Shown in pieces: positions 8,609 to 16,942 of a stretch of DNA of 64,000 nucleotides. The notes below the pieces were generated by a model, which saw nothing but the letters and a program-made list of their open reading frames with translations, was not told where the DNA came from and made no database searches. Each line of letters starts with the position of its first letter. Position 1 is the stretch's first letter. Where the stretch lies: the NCBI RefSeq assembly GCF_900095445.1, contig NZ_FMJL01000002.1, positions 62,001 through 126,000 on the forward strand, read 5' to 3'. This DNA comes from Clostridium sp. N3C. GTDB taxonomy: Bacteria > Bacillota > Clostridia > Clostridiales > Clostridiaceae. The translations under genes and the position numbers were made by a program.

Positions 8609-9487
8609 TTAAATAAGCCCATGTTTCCTAAGTTCATCTCTTAATATTGCTTCATTATTTTCACTCATATCTACAAGAGGAAGTCTTACTGATCCAACTT
8701 CCATACCCATAAGATTCATAGCCTGTTTTATAGGTATTGGATTGTTTTCAATGAAGAGCGCATTAATTAAAGATAGATACTTTAATTGTAACTCTAAAGA
8801 TCTTTTTACGTTTCCATTAAAATATTCATAACACATATCATGTATTTCTTTTGGAATAATGTTAGCAGCTACTGATATAACTCCTGCTCCGCCTAAAGAT
8901 AATACTGGTACAATTTGATCGTCGTTACCGGAATAAATATCGATTCTATCACCACAGAGTTCTTTGATTTTAGCTACTTGACTTATATTTCCACTGGCCT
9001 CTTTAACAGCAACAATGTTTTTGTATTTAGTTAATTCTAAAATAGTAGATGGTAATAAATTCATACCGGTTCTTGATGGTACATTGTAAAGAATTAAAGG
9101 TATTTTTACATTACTAGCTATTTCTCCAAAGTGGGCAACTAAGCCTTTTTGAGTAGTTCTATTATAATAAGGAGTAATAACCAAAAGGCCATCTACACCG
9201 ATAGATTCTGCCCAGGTGCTCATTTGTACTGAAGTGCTAGTGTTGTTTCCACCGGTGCCTGCAATAACAGGAATTCGTTTATTTACCACATCAACGGTGA
9301 ATTTAATAGTGTCATTCTTTTCACTTTCTGTCATAGTGGAAGCTTCGCCGGTAGTACCACATATAATTATAGCGTCAGTGCCGCCTTTTATTTGAGCTTC
9401 TATTAATTCTCCTAGTTTTTCGAAATTAACACCATTTTCATTAAAAGGTGTGATAATTGCTACGCCGCTTCCTTTAAAAATACTCAT
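8609..9487 (-). CDS. dapA: 4-hydroxy-tetrahydrodipicolinate synthase
   Basis: A 292-residue TIM-barrel class I aldolase that condenses pyruvate with aspartate semialdehyde, the first committed step to diaminopimelate, lysine and spore dipicolinate. The GTTGE pyruvate-site loop is at residues 44-48, catalytic Tyr134 lies in YNVPSRTG, and the Schiff-base Lys162 lies in AVKEASGN. Its leader shows no lysine riboswitch core. A TATAAT box (minus strand, 9568-9563) with a weak -35 lies about 75 bases upstream. An unusual inverted-repeat element sits beyond it. Confidence 0.96.
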   Translation of the reverse strand: MSIFKGSGVAIITPFNENGVNFEKLGELIEAQIKGGTDAIIICGTTGEASTMTESEKNDTIKFTVDVVNKRIPVIAGTGGNNTSTSVQMSTWAESIGVDGLLVITPYYNRTTQKGLVAHFGEIASNVKIPLILYNVPSRTGMNLLPSTILELTKYKNIVAVKEASGNISQVAKIKELCGDRIDIYSGNDDQIVPVLSLGGAGVISVAANIIPKEIHDMCYEYFNGNVKRSLELQLKYLSLINALFIENNPIPIKQAMNLMGMEVGSVRLPLVDMSENNEAILRDELRKHGLI

Positions 9488-9833
9488 ACTGATCCCTCAC
9501 TTTATTATATTAGTACAATAGTTCAAGAAAGGAAACCGCACAATTTATTATAGTATTCATTCATTATAACAGAATGATGTATAATTATGCAGTTTATATA
9601 TAGAATTCCTACTTTAACTATTAACTTATACATAGGTGAAAAAACGCTGAAAACACTGGCTTTATACCAATGTATAAGTTTCCTTTTAACTATGGAACTC
9701 TATATATATTACTATTATATAGATTTACTTAAGAAAATTAAATACTTAATATAAAAATATTTCAATAGAAAGATGTATAATAGTAGTTTTATTAGTAGAA
9801 AATAATAGCTGAGATGTAAGGGAGGGAATTGCA
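9488..9833. other. Divergent intergenic region between dapA and the spore-protein gene
   Basis: About 345 non-coding bases. The central part is occupied by the inverted-repeat element at 9597-9706. The dapA side carries possible minus-strand -10 boxes (9568-9563 and 9552-9547). I found no convincing sigma-G promoter for the spore gene on the right-hand side. Confidence 0.55.
9597..9706. repeat. 110-bp element with 37-bp imperfect inverted ends
   Basis: The two 37-base ends match as inverted repeats in three blocks. The outer 13 bp (9597-9609 with 9694-9706) has one mismatch. The inner 11 bp (9623-9633 with 9670-9680) is perfect. Between them are 13-base segments that do not pair but resemble each other in direct orientation (ATAGTTAAA on both sides, minus strand). 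A 36-base centre separates the ends. The single outer mismatch is A-C on the plus strand and a G-U pair on the minus strand. It has no coding capacity. It may be a small non-autonomous mobile element or a structured RNA. Confidence 0.6.
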
Positions 9834-10088
9834 ATGGGAAAAACACCGCTTAAGAAAGTAATAAAAGCAAAATTGAAAGCTAATAAGGAACTTACAGAAG
9901 CTGAAAAGCTAAGAGAGCAAATCAAGTATGAGATTGCAGAAGAATTAGGTTTAAAAGAAAAGGTGGATAAGTATGGTTGGAGCGGATTATCCGCAGAAGA
10001 AACAGGAAGAATAGGAGGATTAATGACTAAACGAAAAAAGAATCTGAATCTTCCAACTAACGAAGAGATCCTATCTAAAAGTAAATAG
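9834..10088 (+). CDS. Divergent alpha/beta-type small acid-soluble spore protein
   Basis: An 84-residue protein whose centre (about residues 28-67) matches the alpha/beta SASP pattern: a KYEIAEELG segment, where the germination protease normally cuts, then GWSGLSAEETGRIGGLMTKR, the DNA-binding half with its GG pair. These proteins coat and protect spore DNA. The N-terminal 25 residues are Lys-rich and longer than in the main SASPs, so this is a minor divergent member. It has a strong GGGAGGG ribosome site. Forespore (sigma-G) expression is expected, but I could not identify the promoter with confidence. Confidence 0.8.
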   Translation: MGKTPLKKVIKAKLKANKELTEAEKLREQIKYEIAEELGLKEKVDKYGWSGLSAEETGRIGGLMTKRKKNLNLPTNEEILSKSK

Positions 10089-10153
10089 TTTGTTGACTAA
10101 TACTTTTATTGAATATAAAATAATGAGATGATATAGTTTTTAGGGGGGATTGG

Positions 10154-10900
10154 ATGCATGCTTATAATAAATTCGCAGAAATATATGATAGTTTAATATA
10201 TGAAGATATAGATTATGTAGCTTGGAGCAACTTTATATTAGATAAATATAATAATTTTAGCAATAAAAAAGATGATTACTTAGATCTTGGTTGCGGTACT
10301 GGCAATTTAGCCATAAATATCGCTCCCTTTTTTAATAATAACTGGTGCGTTGATTTATCAGAGGATATGCTTATAATAGCTGAAAATAAATTTAGGAATA
10401 AAAAACAAAGGGCTAAATTTGTAAAACAAGATATGAAAGAGCTTAATTTAAATAGAAAATTTGATTTAATCACTTGCTCTTTGGATTGTACTAATTACCT
10501 AACGGAAGAGGGAGAATTACAAAAATTCTTTATATGTATCCGCAACCACCTAAAAGAACAAGGTATGTTTGTATTCGATATAAATAGTGACTATAAGTTA
10601 AAAAATATTTTAGGTAATAATACCTTTACTTATAATGAGGAAGATATAGTCTATATATGGGAAAATACTTTAGAAGATAATATATTGGAAATGTATCTTA
10701 CTTTCTTTATAAAAGAGGATGATTTGTATGAAAGATTTGATGAAGTTCATGTGGAGAGAATCTATAGTGAAGTTGAGATAGATGAGGCTTTAAAAGGCGC
10801 CGGATTATCTATTATAAATAAATTGGACAACTATACCGATAGTTCTGTAAGTGCTACTACAGAGAGAATAACATATTTTATTAGGAGAAATATTCAATAG
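10154..10900 (+). CDS. Class I SAM-dependent methyltransferase
   Basis: A 248-residue Rossmann-fold methyltransferase. Motif [12 protein letters not shown] lies at about residues 43-53, followed by the acidic SAM-ribose residue in [10 protein letters not shown] (about 67-76), the FDLITCSLD segment (motif IV, about 103-111), and an [13 protein letters not shown] segment. The family includes many small-molecule methylases and the substrate cannot be told. It has a GGGGGGA ribosome site and lies 14 bases upstream of hslO, so the two are probably cotranscribed. Confidence 0.82.
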   Translation: MHAYNKFAEIYDSLIYEDIDYVAWSNFILDKYNNFSNKKDDYLDLGCGTGNLAINIAPFFNNNWCVDLSEDMLIIAENKFRNKKQRAKFVKQDMKELNLNRKFDLITCSLDCTNYLTEEGELQKFFICIRNHLKEQGMFVFDINSDYKLKNILGNNTFTYNEEDIVYIWENTLEDNILEMYLTFFIKEDDLYERFDEVHVERIYSEVEIDEALKGAGLSIINKLDNYTDSSVSATTERITYFIRRNIQ

Positions 10901-10914
10901 GGGAGAAGGATAAA

Positions 10915-11793
10915 ATGAAAGATGTACTAATTATAGGAACTGCAGCAGAAGGAGCTGTTAGATTTGTGGCCACTTCTACTACTAATTTGGTAAATGAAGC
11001 TGTAAAAATACATGAATGCAGTGCCACAGCGGCAGCAGCTTTAGGAAGAATGCTTACTAGTGGAGCTATGATGGCTTCAATGTTTAAAAATGATAAGGAT
11101 GTGTTAACACTTCAAATAAATGGAGGAGGACCTGCTGGTAGTGTTGTAGTAACAGCATACCCTGATGGTAGAGTGAAGGGATACATAGGAAATCCACAAG
11201 TAGATTTACCTTCAAATGCACAAGGTAAACTGGATGTAGGAGGAGCCATTGGTACCAATGGTATGCTTACTATAATTAAGGATATTGGACTAAGAGAACC
11301 TTATGTAGGTCAAATACCTATAGTAACAGGAGAAATTGGTGACGATTTAAGTTATTATTTTACTCAGTCAGAACAAACACCAACAGCGGTGGGAATAGGT
11401 GTTCTTGTAGATAACGATTTGTCAATAAGATCCTCAGGTGGTTTTATAATACAAATGATGCCGGGAGCTAGTGATTTAGTAGCAGATTTAGTTACCTATA
11501 GATTACAGGAAATGCAGTCAATTAGTTCTCAGCTTGATAGTGGGAAAGATATAGAAACTATTATGAAGGATCTATTTGAAGATATGTCCATAAAGATTAT
11601 GGAACATAGAGAACCATATTTTAAATGTGATTGCAGTAGAGAAAAGGTAGAAAAAGCCTTAATTAGTATAGGTAAAAAAGATTTAGAAGAAATATATGAG
11701 GAAGGCGGCACAGAAGAAATTAAATGCAATTTCTGTAATAAATCCTATCTTTTCACCAAGGAAGATATAGGATCAATTTTAAATAATCAATAG
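10915..11793 (+). CDS. hslO: Redox-regulated chaperonin Hsp33
   Basis: A 292-residue chaperone that is activated by oxidation and holds unfolding proteins during oxidative stress. The C-terminal zinc switch is intact: a CDC pair at about residue 240 and a CNFC pair about 30 residues later, the CXC-X(27-32)-CXXC arrangement of Hsp33. The N-terminal chaperone domain has the usual [10 protein letters not shown] and [16 protein letters not shown]-like segments. Cotranscription with the upstream methyltransferase is likely. The tRNA operon promoter lies 26 bases past its stop. Confidence 0.95.
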   Translation: MKDVLIIGTAAEGAVRFVATSTTNLVNEAVKIHECSATAAAALGRMLTSGAMMASMFKNDKDVLTLQINGGGPAGSVVVTAYPDGRVKGYIGNPQVDLPSNAQGKLDVGGAIGTNGMLTIIKDIGLREPYVGQIPIVTGEIGDDLSYYFTQSEQTPTAVGIGVLVDNDLSIRSSGGFIIQMMPGASDLVADLVTYRLQEMQSISSQLDSGKDIETIMKDLFEDMSIKIMEHREPYFKCDCSREKVEKALISIGKKDLEEIYEEGGTEEIKCNFCNKSYLFTKEDIGSILNNQ

Positions 11794-11818
11794 TTTTAAA
11801 TTTTATTTAATAAAAGTC

Positions 11819-11847
11819 TTGACAATATAAACAAGTGCCTTTATAAT
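11819..11847 (+). promoter_or_regulatory. Consensus promoter of the tRNA operon
   Basis: A perfect TTGACA (11819-11824), 17-base spacer and perfect TATAAT (11842-11847) end 22 bases before the first tRNA gene. An exact consensus suits a stable-RNA promoter. Confidence 0.92.
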
Positions 11848-11869
11848 TATACTTGTCGTCAGGACTAGT

Positions 11870-11945
11870 GGGCGCATAGCTCAGCTGGGAGAGCATCTGC
11901 CTTACAAGCAGAGGGTCACAGGTTCGAGCCCTGTTGTGCCCACCA
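11870..11945 (+). tRNA. tRNA-Val (TAC)
   Basis: The 76-nt cloverleaf has acceptor arm GGGCGCA paired with TGTGCCC, TAC anticodon at 11903-11905, GGTTCGAGCC T-arm and encoded 3' CCA. It is the first of five tRNAs in one transcript. Confidence 0.97.
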
Positions 11946-11955
11946 CTAAATTAAT

Positions 11956-12032
11956 GGCCCAGTGGCTCAGTTGGTTAGAGTGCCGGCCTGTCACGCCGGA
12001 GGTCGAGGGTTCGAGTCCCTTCTGGGTCGCCA
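11956..12032 (+). tRNA. tRNA-Asp (GTC)
   Basis: The 77-nt cloverleaf has acceptor GGCCCAG paired with CTGGGTC (one G-U), GTC anticodon at 11990-11992, discriminator G as expected for Asp, and encoded CCA. Confidence 0.97.
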
Positions 12033-12036
12033 TTTT

Positions 12037-12112
<76 letters not shown>

Positions 12113-12117
12113 AATAT

Positions 12118-12192
12118 GCGGGAGTGACTCAATGGTAGAGTGTCACCTTGCCAAGGTGAAAGTTGCGGGTTCGAGTCCCGTCTTCCGCTCCA
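12118..12192 (+). tRNA. tRNA-Gly (GCC)
   Basis: The 75-nt cloverleaf has acceptor GCGGGAG paired with CTTCCGC (one G-U), GCC anticodon at 12150-12152 and encoded CCA. Confidence 0.97.
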
Positions 12193-12203
12193 AAATTTTA
12201 TAT

Positions 12204-12277
12204 GGCGCTATAGCCAAGTGGTAAGGCACGGGTCTGCAACACCCTCATCCCCAGTTCGAATCTGGGTGGCGCCTCCA
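12204..12277 (+). tRNA. tRNA-Cys (GCA)
   Basis: The 74-nt cloverleaf has acceptor GGCGCTA paired with TGGCGCC (one U-G), GCA anticodon at 12236-12238, discriminator U as expected for Cys, and encoded CCA. It is the last tRNA of the operon. Confidence 0.97.
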
Positions 12278-12284
12278 TAAAGAA

Positions 12285-12313
12285 AAAGACACATCTTTGA
12301 TGTGTCTTTTTTT
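12285..12313 (+). terminator. Terminator of the tRNA operon
   Basis: An 11-bp stem (12285-12295 with 12299-12309) with a 3-base loop is followed by a run of T. It starts seven bases after the tRNA-Cys CCA end. Confidence 0.88.
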
Positions 12314-12325
12314 ATAGTTAATGTT

Positions 12326-12961
12326 TTAAATCATAAGTAAACTACCCCTGTCTATTAATTTACAATTAGATAAACAATGCCAAGTAACTTTATGTTTCTT
12401 TAAGAAGTTTTTAACTTCAGTACCGTACATATACTTATCCAAATTTCCAAAGAAAGCTATGTTATTTTCGTCTAATAAACCGCAAGTTCCTCCGATAAAA
12501 CCATAATTCATACCTTCCAGAATAATGTCCCCTGGAGGAAGAAAAAGAACGTCAACTTTTTCAAGGGATAAAGCCTTTGCAATACTTGGATCACTGGTGA
12601 TAATAGCATTATCATTAACTATAGCGGTGGAACATTTTGAATATCCTTGATTAACATTTATTTTTTTTATTCCATCTGGCAGTAGTTCAATAATTTTATT
12701 ATCAGTGTATTTTAAGTTATGAATGAATAATTCACCTAATATAAAGCAATTTAATATTATATCATATGGATATTTATTAAATAGTGTGTTTTTTGAAAAA
12801 TGTATTTTTTTACCTAAGGCTTCAAATTGCTCTAATAAATCTCCATCAATTTGATTTTGCACAATTAAATGATTTTTATTTAATGCAAAAACTTGAATAT
12901 CAGGATGACTGCTAATGGCATCGTAAAGATTATCACATTTTGGGCATAATAGTACTTCCAA
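12326..12961 (-). CDS. DUF6873-like protein (N-terminus uncertain)
   Basis: At least 211 residues, resembling the clostridial DUF6873 (GME-fold) family. The function is unknown to me. Visible features are an N-terminal LLCPKCDNLYDAIS segment, a central NQGYSKCSTAIV segment, ITSDPSIAKAL, and a C-terminal GGTCGLLD and HCLSNCKLID pair of Cys motifs. The coordinates use the TTG at 12961, the only standard start codon in frame. It has no good ribosome site. The open frame continues upstream for 22 codons (12962-13027) with a plausible family sequence (CLVDSRISEVELKEL) and a perfect GGGAGGAG site eight bases before an ATA codon at 13027-13025. The true start is probably there. Confidence 0.65.
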   Translation of the reverse strand: MEVLLCPKCDNLYDAISSHPDIQVFALNKNHLIVQNQIDGDLLEQFEALGKKIHFSKNTLFNKYPYDIILNCFILGELFIHNLKYTDNKIIELLPDGIKKINVNQGYSKCSTAIVNDNAIITSDPSIAKALSLEKVDVLFLPPGDIILEGMNYGFIGGTCGLLDENNIAFFGNLDKYMYGTEVKNFLKKHKVTWHCLSNCKLIDRGSLLMI

Positions 12962-13199
12962 TCCTAGTTTATGTAATTCCTTAAGTTCAACCTCTGATAT
13001 TCTGCTGTCAACTAAGCAGTGTTTTATCTTGATCTCCTCCCTTTAGTTATATATTCCTTAAAAAAATTGACATACATAATTTTAAAATTAAAAAGAAGTT
13101 ATGTCAAAACCTTTATAGCAACCTGTCGATTATTGTATTAATTTTCGTGTATAGTCACTGTTAATAAACACATACTAATTTAAGAAGGGAGTGAGACAG

Positions 13200-14093
13200 A
13201 TGTTGCTTTTGACGGTAGTATACGAGGGAAAAAGGGACTTAATAGGGGAAATCAATGAACTAAAAGAATATCTTAAGACTAAAGGCATTTTTATTGGTTT
13301 TTCTGAAAGCATAGTAGGTGATATGCAATTTATAAAAATATTTTGTAGTGAAGATGAGTATAATGAGAAAATAGTTGATACCTTTAATTTATATATGGCA
13401 AATATACTTTACAAAATAGCTATTTGTGAGTTTTATGATAGAGATATGTTAAATTTTTTAAATGACACATATTTCTTTCTTAAACCTGATGAAATAAGAG
13501 ATATAGAAATTTTGAGTATGAGGATGCTTAAAGGTGAGGAATTAAATATAGATGACTACACCATTTATTGTATGAATAGAAAGAACAATATAATCAATAA
13601 AATTATTTCCTGCATAGAAGAAAATGATGAAATCAATATAAATGGTTTTATAACTTTTAGGATGAGAGAATTAAGAGAAGACATTGAATTTATTGTAGAT
13701 AAAGTGGTAGAAAAATATATGGTTGAAAAGGAATACAGTGAATTTATAAAACTGCTTAAATACTTTGTGGAAATTCAAGATAGTAAAGTAGATGTAGTAA
13801 ATATAATAATAGATTCTAATGGAAAGTACTCTATTAGAGATAAAGAGGGCAATGATATGCTTGGAGAGTTTCTCAATGAGCTATCTGGAGAAAAAATTAC
13901 AGAAAATAATTTGGAGGATTTAATAATAAGTGGACTAATAACTAATGCACCTAAAATTATCAATATTCATGGTTTAGAAAACTGTAGAAATAAAGAGCTT
14001 ATAGATACAATAAATAATGTGTTTACTGATAGAGTAAACATTTGCAAAGAATGTGAACTTTGTAAATCCGGTATAGGAGTTATTAGAGTTTAA
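13200..14093 (+). CDS. ytxC: Putative sporulation protein YtxC
   Basis: A 297-residue protein resembling the YtxC family (YtxC-like), which is found in spore formers and has no known biochemical activity. It is mostly alpha-helical and acidic, with the conserved TFRMRELREDIE-like segment near residue 155 and a C-terminal CKECELC cluster. The start was set at the ATG at 13200, eight bases after the GGAG site; the upstream GTG at 13191 lies within that site. It lies directly before the infC operon, a neighbourhood it also shares in Bacillus. Confidence 0.8.
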   Translation: MLLLTVVYEGKRDLIGEINELKEYLKTKGIFIGFSESIVGDMQFIKIFCSEDEYNEKIVDTFNLYMANILYKIAICEFYDRDMLNFLNDTYFFLKPDEIRDIEILSMRMLKGEELNIDDYTIYCMNRKNNIINKIISCIEENDEININGFITFRMRELREDIEFIVDKVVEKYMVEKEYSEFIKLLKYFVEIQDSKVDVVNIIIDSNGKYSIRDKEGNDMLGEFLNELSGEKITENNLEDLIISGLITNAPKIINIHGLENCRNKELIDTINNVFTDRVNICKECELCKSGIGVIRV

Positions 14094-14105
14094 TAAAAAT
14101 CTATA

Positions 14106-14134
14106 TTGACAAGGTAAAATATAGATAGTATAAT
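14106..14134 (+). promoter_or_regulatory. Consensus promoter of infC-rpmI-rplT
   Basis: TTGACA (14106-14111), a 17-base spacer and TATAAT (14129-14134) form an exact consensus. Transcription should begin near 14141, at the foot of the leader structure. Confidence 0.9.
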
Positions 14135-14140
14135 GTTACG

Positions 14141-14236
14141 TGTCAAGTAGAGACAGCCGTTTCTCACCTTACAGCATCGCTAGTAAGGTCACGTAATATG
14201 TTAGGATATGAAGCGGCTTTGTGCCGCTTTTTTTAT
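14141..14236 (+). promoter_or_regulatory. Ribosomal-protein L20-type leader with attenuator
   Basis: The leader of the infC operon folds into an outer stem closing the ACGTG...CACGT arms (about 14137-14196). An inner ACCTTAC...GTAAGGT hairpin follows, then a GC-rich terminator stem (14211-14217 with 14223-14229) with a T7 run. Position ahead of infC-rpmI-rplT and the terminal attenuator fit the known feedback control by L20 in Firmicutes. That the ligand is L20 is inferred from context. Confidence 0.78.
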
Positions 14237-14292
14237 TGAAGGATTATCTGGAGATAAATAAGTGGCTCTAAACTAATCCGGAGGTGAAAATT

Positions 14293-14805
14293 ATTAATAA
14301 AAATTATCTTATTAACGAGGAAATCAAAGAAAAAGAGTTAAGGGTAATTAATGAAGACGGAGAAATGCTTGGTATAATGTCAAATTCCGAAGCTCTAAGA
14401 ATTGCTGAAGAGAAGGATAAGGATTTGGTATTAATATCTCCAGGTGCTAATCCGCCGGTATGCAAAATAATGGACTATGGCAAATTCCTTTATGAACAGA
14501 CAAAAAAGGAAAAGGAAGCCAGAAAAAAGCAGAAGGTAGTTAATGTTAAGGAGATTAGACTAAGTCCTAGTATTGAGGATCATGACATAACCATTAAAGC
14601 AAATCAAGCTAAAAAATTCCTTCTTGATGAAGATAAAGTTAAAGTTACAGTAAGATTTAGAGGAAGAGAAGCTGACTATGCATATATCGGTAAAAGTATA
14701 CTGGATAAATTTGTAGAAAAGCTTCAAGATGTATCTGTAGTTGAGAAAGCCGCTAAACTAGAAGGAAGGAATATGATATTAATATTAGCTCCAAAAAGAG
14801 CGTAA
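14293..14805 (+). CDS. infC: Translation initiation factor IF-3
   Basis: About 170 residues with the IF-3 N-domain ([13 protein letters not shown]), the linker helix rich in Lys and the C-domain ([20 protein letters not shown]). It binds the 30S subunit and checks start codons. No ATG is available. A GTG at 14284 lies inside the GGAGGTG ribosome site, so I place the start at the ATT codon at 14293, seven bases after that site. Use of ATT is the known autoregulatory start of infC in many bacteria. It is followed by rpmI and rplT. Confidence 0.93.
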   Translation: MNKNYLINEEIKEKELRVINEDGEMLGIMSNSEALRIAEEKDKDLVLISPGANPPVCKIMDYGKFLYEQTKKEKEARKKQKVVNVKEIRLSPSIEDHDITIKANQAKKFLLDEDKVKVTVRFRGREADYAYIGKSILDKFVEKLQDVSVVEKAAKLEGRNMILILAPKRA

Positions 14806-14825
14806 ACTTGGGAGGAGGAAATAAC

Positions 14826-15023
14826 ATGCCAAAAATGAAAACTCATAAAGGTGCTGCAAAAAGATTCAAGAAGACAGGATCAGGAAAATTAAAGAGAGCT
14901 AAGGCTTTTAAGAGTCATATATTGACTAAAAAGAGTTCAAAGAGAAAGAGAAATTTAAGAAAAACAGCATATGTATCAGCTGCACAAGAAAAAGTAATGA
15001 AGAAATTGTTACCATATCTATAA
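14826..15023 (+). CDS. rpmI: 50S ribosomal protein L35
   Basis: A 65-residue very basic protein starting [20 protein letters not shown], the hallmark of L35. The start was set at the ATG at 14826, since an upstream TTG (14808) lies in the GGGAGGAGG ribosome site. It is the second gene of infC-rpmI-rplT. Confidence 0.97.
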   Translation: MPKMKTHKGAAKRFKKTGSGKLKRAKAFKSHILTKKSSKRKRNLRKTAYVSAAQEKVMKKLLPYL

Positions 15024-15054
15024 TATAGCGTAGCGATAGAAGGAGGTAAAGAAA

Positions 15055-15414
15055 ATGGCAAGAGTTAAGAGAGCAATGAATGCACGTAAGAAACATAAGA
15101 AAATATTGAAGCTTGCAAAGGGATACTATGGTGGAAAGAGCAAGCTATTTAAGACTGCTAATGAAAGCGTAATAAGAGCATTAAGAAATGCTTATGTTGG
15201 AAGAAAGCTTAAGAAGAGAGATTTCAGAAAGTTATGGATAGCAAGAATCAATGCTGCTACTAGACAAAATGGTTTATCTTATTCTAAATTCATGAATGGA
15301 ATTAAGTTAGCAGGAATAGATATAAACAGAAAGATGTTATCAGAAATAGCAATTAACGATCCAAAGGCATTTGCAGAATTAGTTCAGGTTGCAAAAGCAC
15401 AATTAAATGCATAA
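15055..15414 (+). CDS. rplT: 50S ribosomal protein L20
   Basis: A 119-residue protein with the typical basic N-terminal half ([26 protein letters not shown]) that threads into 23S rRNA, and a C-terminal globular domain ([20 protein letters not shown]). It is an early assembly protein. In Firmicutes it also represses its own operon by binding the leader, which fits the structure at 14141. It has a strong GGAGG site. Confidence 0.97.
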   Translation: MARVKRAMNARKKHKKILKLAKGYYGGKSKLFKTANESVIRALRNAYVGRKLKKRDFRKLWIARINAATRQNGLSYSKFMNGIKLAGIDINRKMLSEIAINDPKAFAELVQVAKAQLNA

Positions 15415-15422
15415 CATATATT

Positions 15423-15453
15423 AAATGCGGCATAAGGCCGCATTTATTTTTTT
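15423..15453 (+). terminator. Terminator after rplT
   Basis: A 9-bp GC-rich stem (15423-15431 with 15437-15445) is followed by a T-rich run. It starts eight bases beyond the rplT stop codon. Confidence 0.88.
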
Positions 15454-15565
15454 CTTAAATTTTTAAAGGATATTGTTAGATATTGTAGAAAAGTAAGGAT
15501 ATAATATTGAGTATCAATATTCATTTTTGCTAGTTGTTATAAGTTAGCTGAATTGAGGTGAGCTT

Positions 15566-16930
15566 GTGAATTTAAGTGAAAAAAAAGGTAGAAAACTTAG
15601 TCCTGTGCAAATTCTTTGCCTGGGATTTGTTACCTTAATTCTTATTGGTGCTCTCTTATTATCACTTCCAATTTCTTCAGCAAAGGGACAATTTACATCT
15701 TTTATTGATAGTCTATTTACAGCTACATCTTCCCTTTGTGTTACAGGTTTTGTGAATTTAGATACCGGGAGTTATTGGAGTTATTTTGGTAAAACCCTTA
15801 TAATAATACTGGTGCAAATCGGAGGTATTGGATTTATGTCCTTTGCAACCATGTTAGCTATTATTTTAGGCAAGAAAATAACCCTTAGAGATAGATTAGT
15901 ACTTCAAGAATCAATGAATACTTTTAATTTGCAAGGTTTAGTTAAGATGGAAAAGTACATATTGTCCTTTACATTTATTATAGAGACTATAGGTGCATTA
16001 GTTTTATCCACGCAGTTTATTCCAAGCTTTGGCTTGTCAAAAGGTATTTATTATAGCTTTTGGCATTCTATTTCCGCCTTTTGCAATGGAGGATTTGATT
16101 TATTTGGTACTGTAGATAGCCCTTTTATAAGCTTAATAGGATGGAGGGAGAATCCTATTGTTATAGTAACTCTTACTATACTAATAATTGTAGGAGGGTT
16201 AGGTTTTCTTGTTTGGGCCGATATATATAATTATAAGGTTTCAAGGAAATTATCTTTACACTCAAAGGTGGTAATAATCGGAACATTGATTCTAATATTT
16301 GGAGGAGCCTTTTTTATTTACATATTAGAGTGTAATAATCCTCTAACTTTAAAGGATATGTCTATGGTAGATAAAATAATCAATTCATTCTTTGCTTCAG
16401 TTAGCCACAGAACTGCAGGAATGAGTACTATAATAACAGCGGATATGAAGCCTGCTTCCAGGTTGTTAACTATAATACTAATGTTTATTGGAGGTTCTTC
16501 AGGGTCTACTGCTGGAGGTATAAAAATTACTACAGTAACAATTATAATAATGACAATAGTTTGCACAATAAAAGGTAAAGAGGAAACAGAAATCTTTAAG
16601 AAAAGAGTTTCAAAAGAGCAGGTATTAAAGTCCTTTATAATTGCAACCTTAGGCTTTTCCTTGATTATTTTGGCTACGGTACTACTATCTATAATAGAAA
16701 GTAATTCAGCCTTTAGTTTAGAATGTCTATTTTTTGAGGCTACTTCTGCTTTAACAACAGCAGGTTTAAGTTTAGGGCTAACACCTCATTTAAGTAGCCT
16801 TGGTAAGGTATTGATTATAATATTAATGTATATCGGCAGAGTTGGACCATTGACAGTGGCATTATCATTAGGTAAAAATAAAAAGAAAAATCTTATAAGA
16901 TATCCGGAAGGCAAAATACTTATAGGTTAG
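15566..16930 (+). CDS. ktrB: Potassium uptake transporter, TrkH/KtrB family
   Basis: A 454-residue membrane protein that forms a K+ channel-like translocator. The four pore-loop repeats of the family are visible: SLCVTGF near residue 53, CNGGFDLF near 172, SHRTAGMST near 285 and TTAGLSLG near 400, each with a selectivity Gly. The length fits KtrB/KtrD rather than the longer TrkH. The start is GTG (GAGGTGAGCTT upstream). The gene for its regulatory subunit KtrA follows 12 bases later. Confidence 0.92.
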   Translation: MNLSEKKGRKLSPVQILCLGFVTLILIGALLLSLPISSAKGQFTSFIDSLFTATSSLCVTGFVNLDTGSYWSYFGKTLIIILVQIGGIGFMSFATMLAIILGKKITLRDRLVLQESMNTFNLQGLVKMEKYILSFTFIIETIGALVLSTQFIPSFGLSKGIYYSFWHSISAFCNGGFDLFGTVDSPFISLIGWRENPIVIVTLTILIIVGGLGFLVWADIYNYKVSRKLSLHSKVVIIGTLILIFGGAFFIYILECNNPLTLKDMSMVDKIINSFFASVSHRTAGMSTIITADMKPASRLLTIILMFIGGSSGSTAGGIKITTVTIIIMTIVCTIKGKEETEIFKKRVSKEQVLKSFIIATLGFSLIILATVLLSIIESNSAFSLECLFFEATSALTTAGLSLGLTPHLSSLGKVLIIILMYIGRVGPLTVALSLGKNKKKNLIRYPEGKILIG

Positions 16931-16942
16931 AGGTGTATTGTT

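Noticed and set aside
9488-9720. A lysine riboswitch upstream of dapA.
   Set aside because: I looked for the conserved L-box core on the minus strand and did not find it. The inverted-repeat element there has a different layout, and a possible dapA -10 box lies downstream of it.
15446-15565. A c-di-AMP (ydaO) riboswitch before ktrB.
   Set aside because: The gap is only about 120 bases and lacks the conserved core. It shows just a short AATATTGA palindrome.
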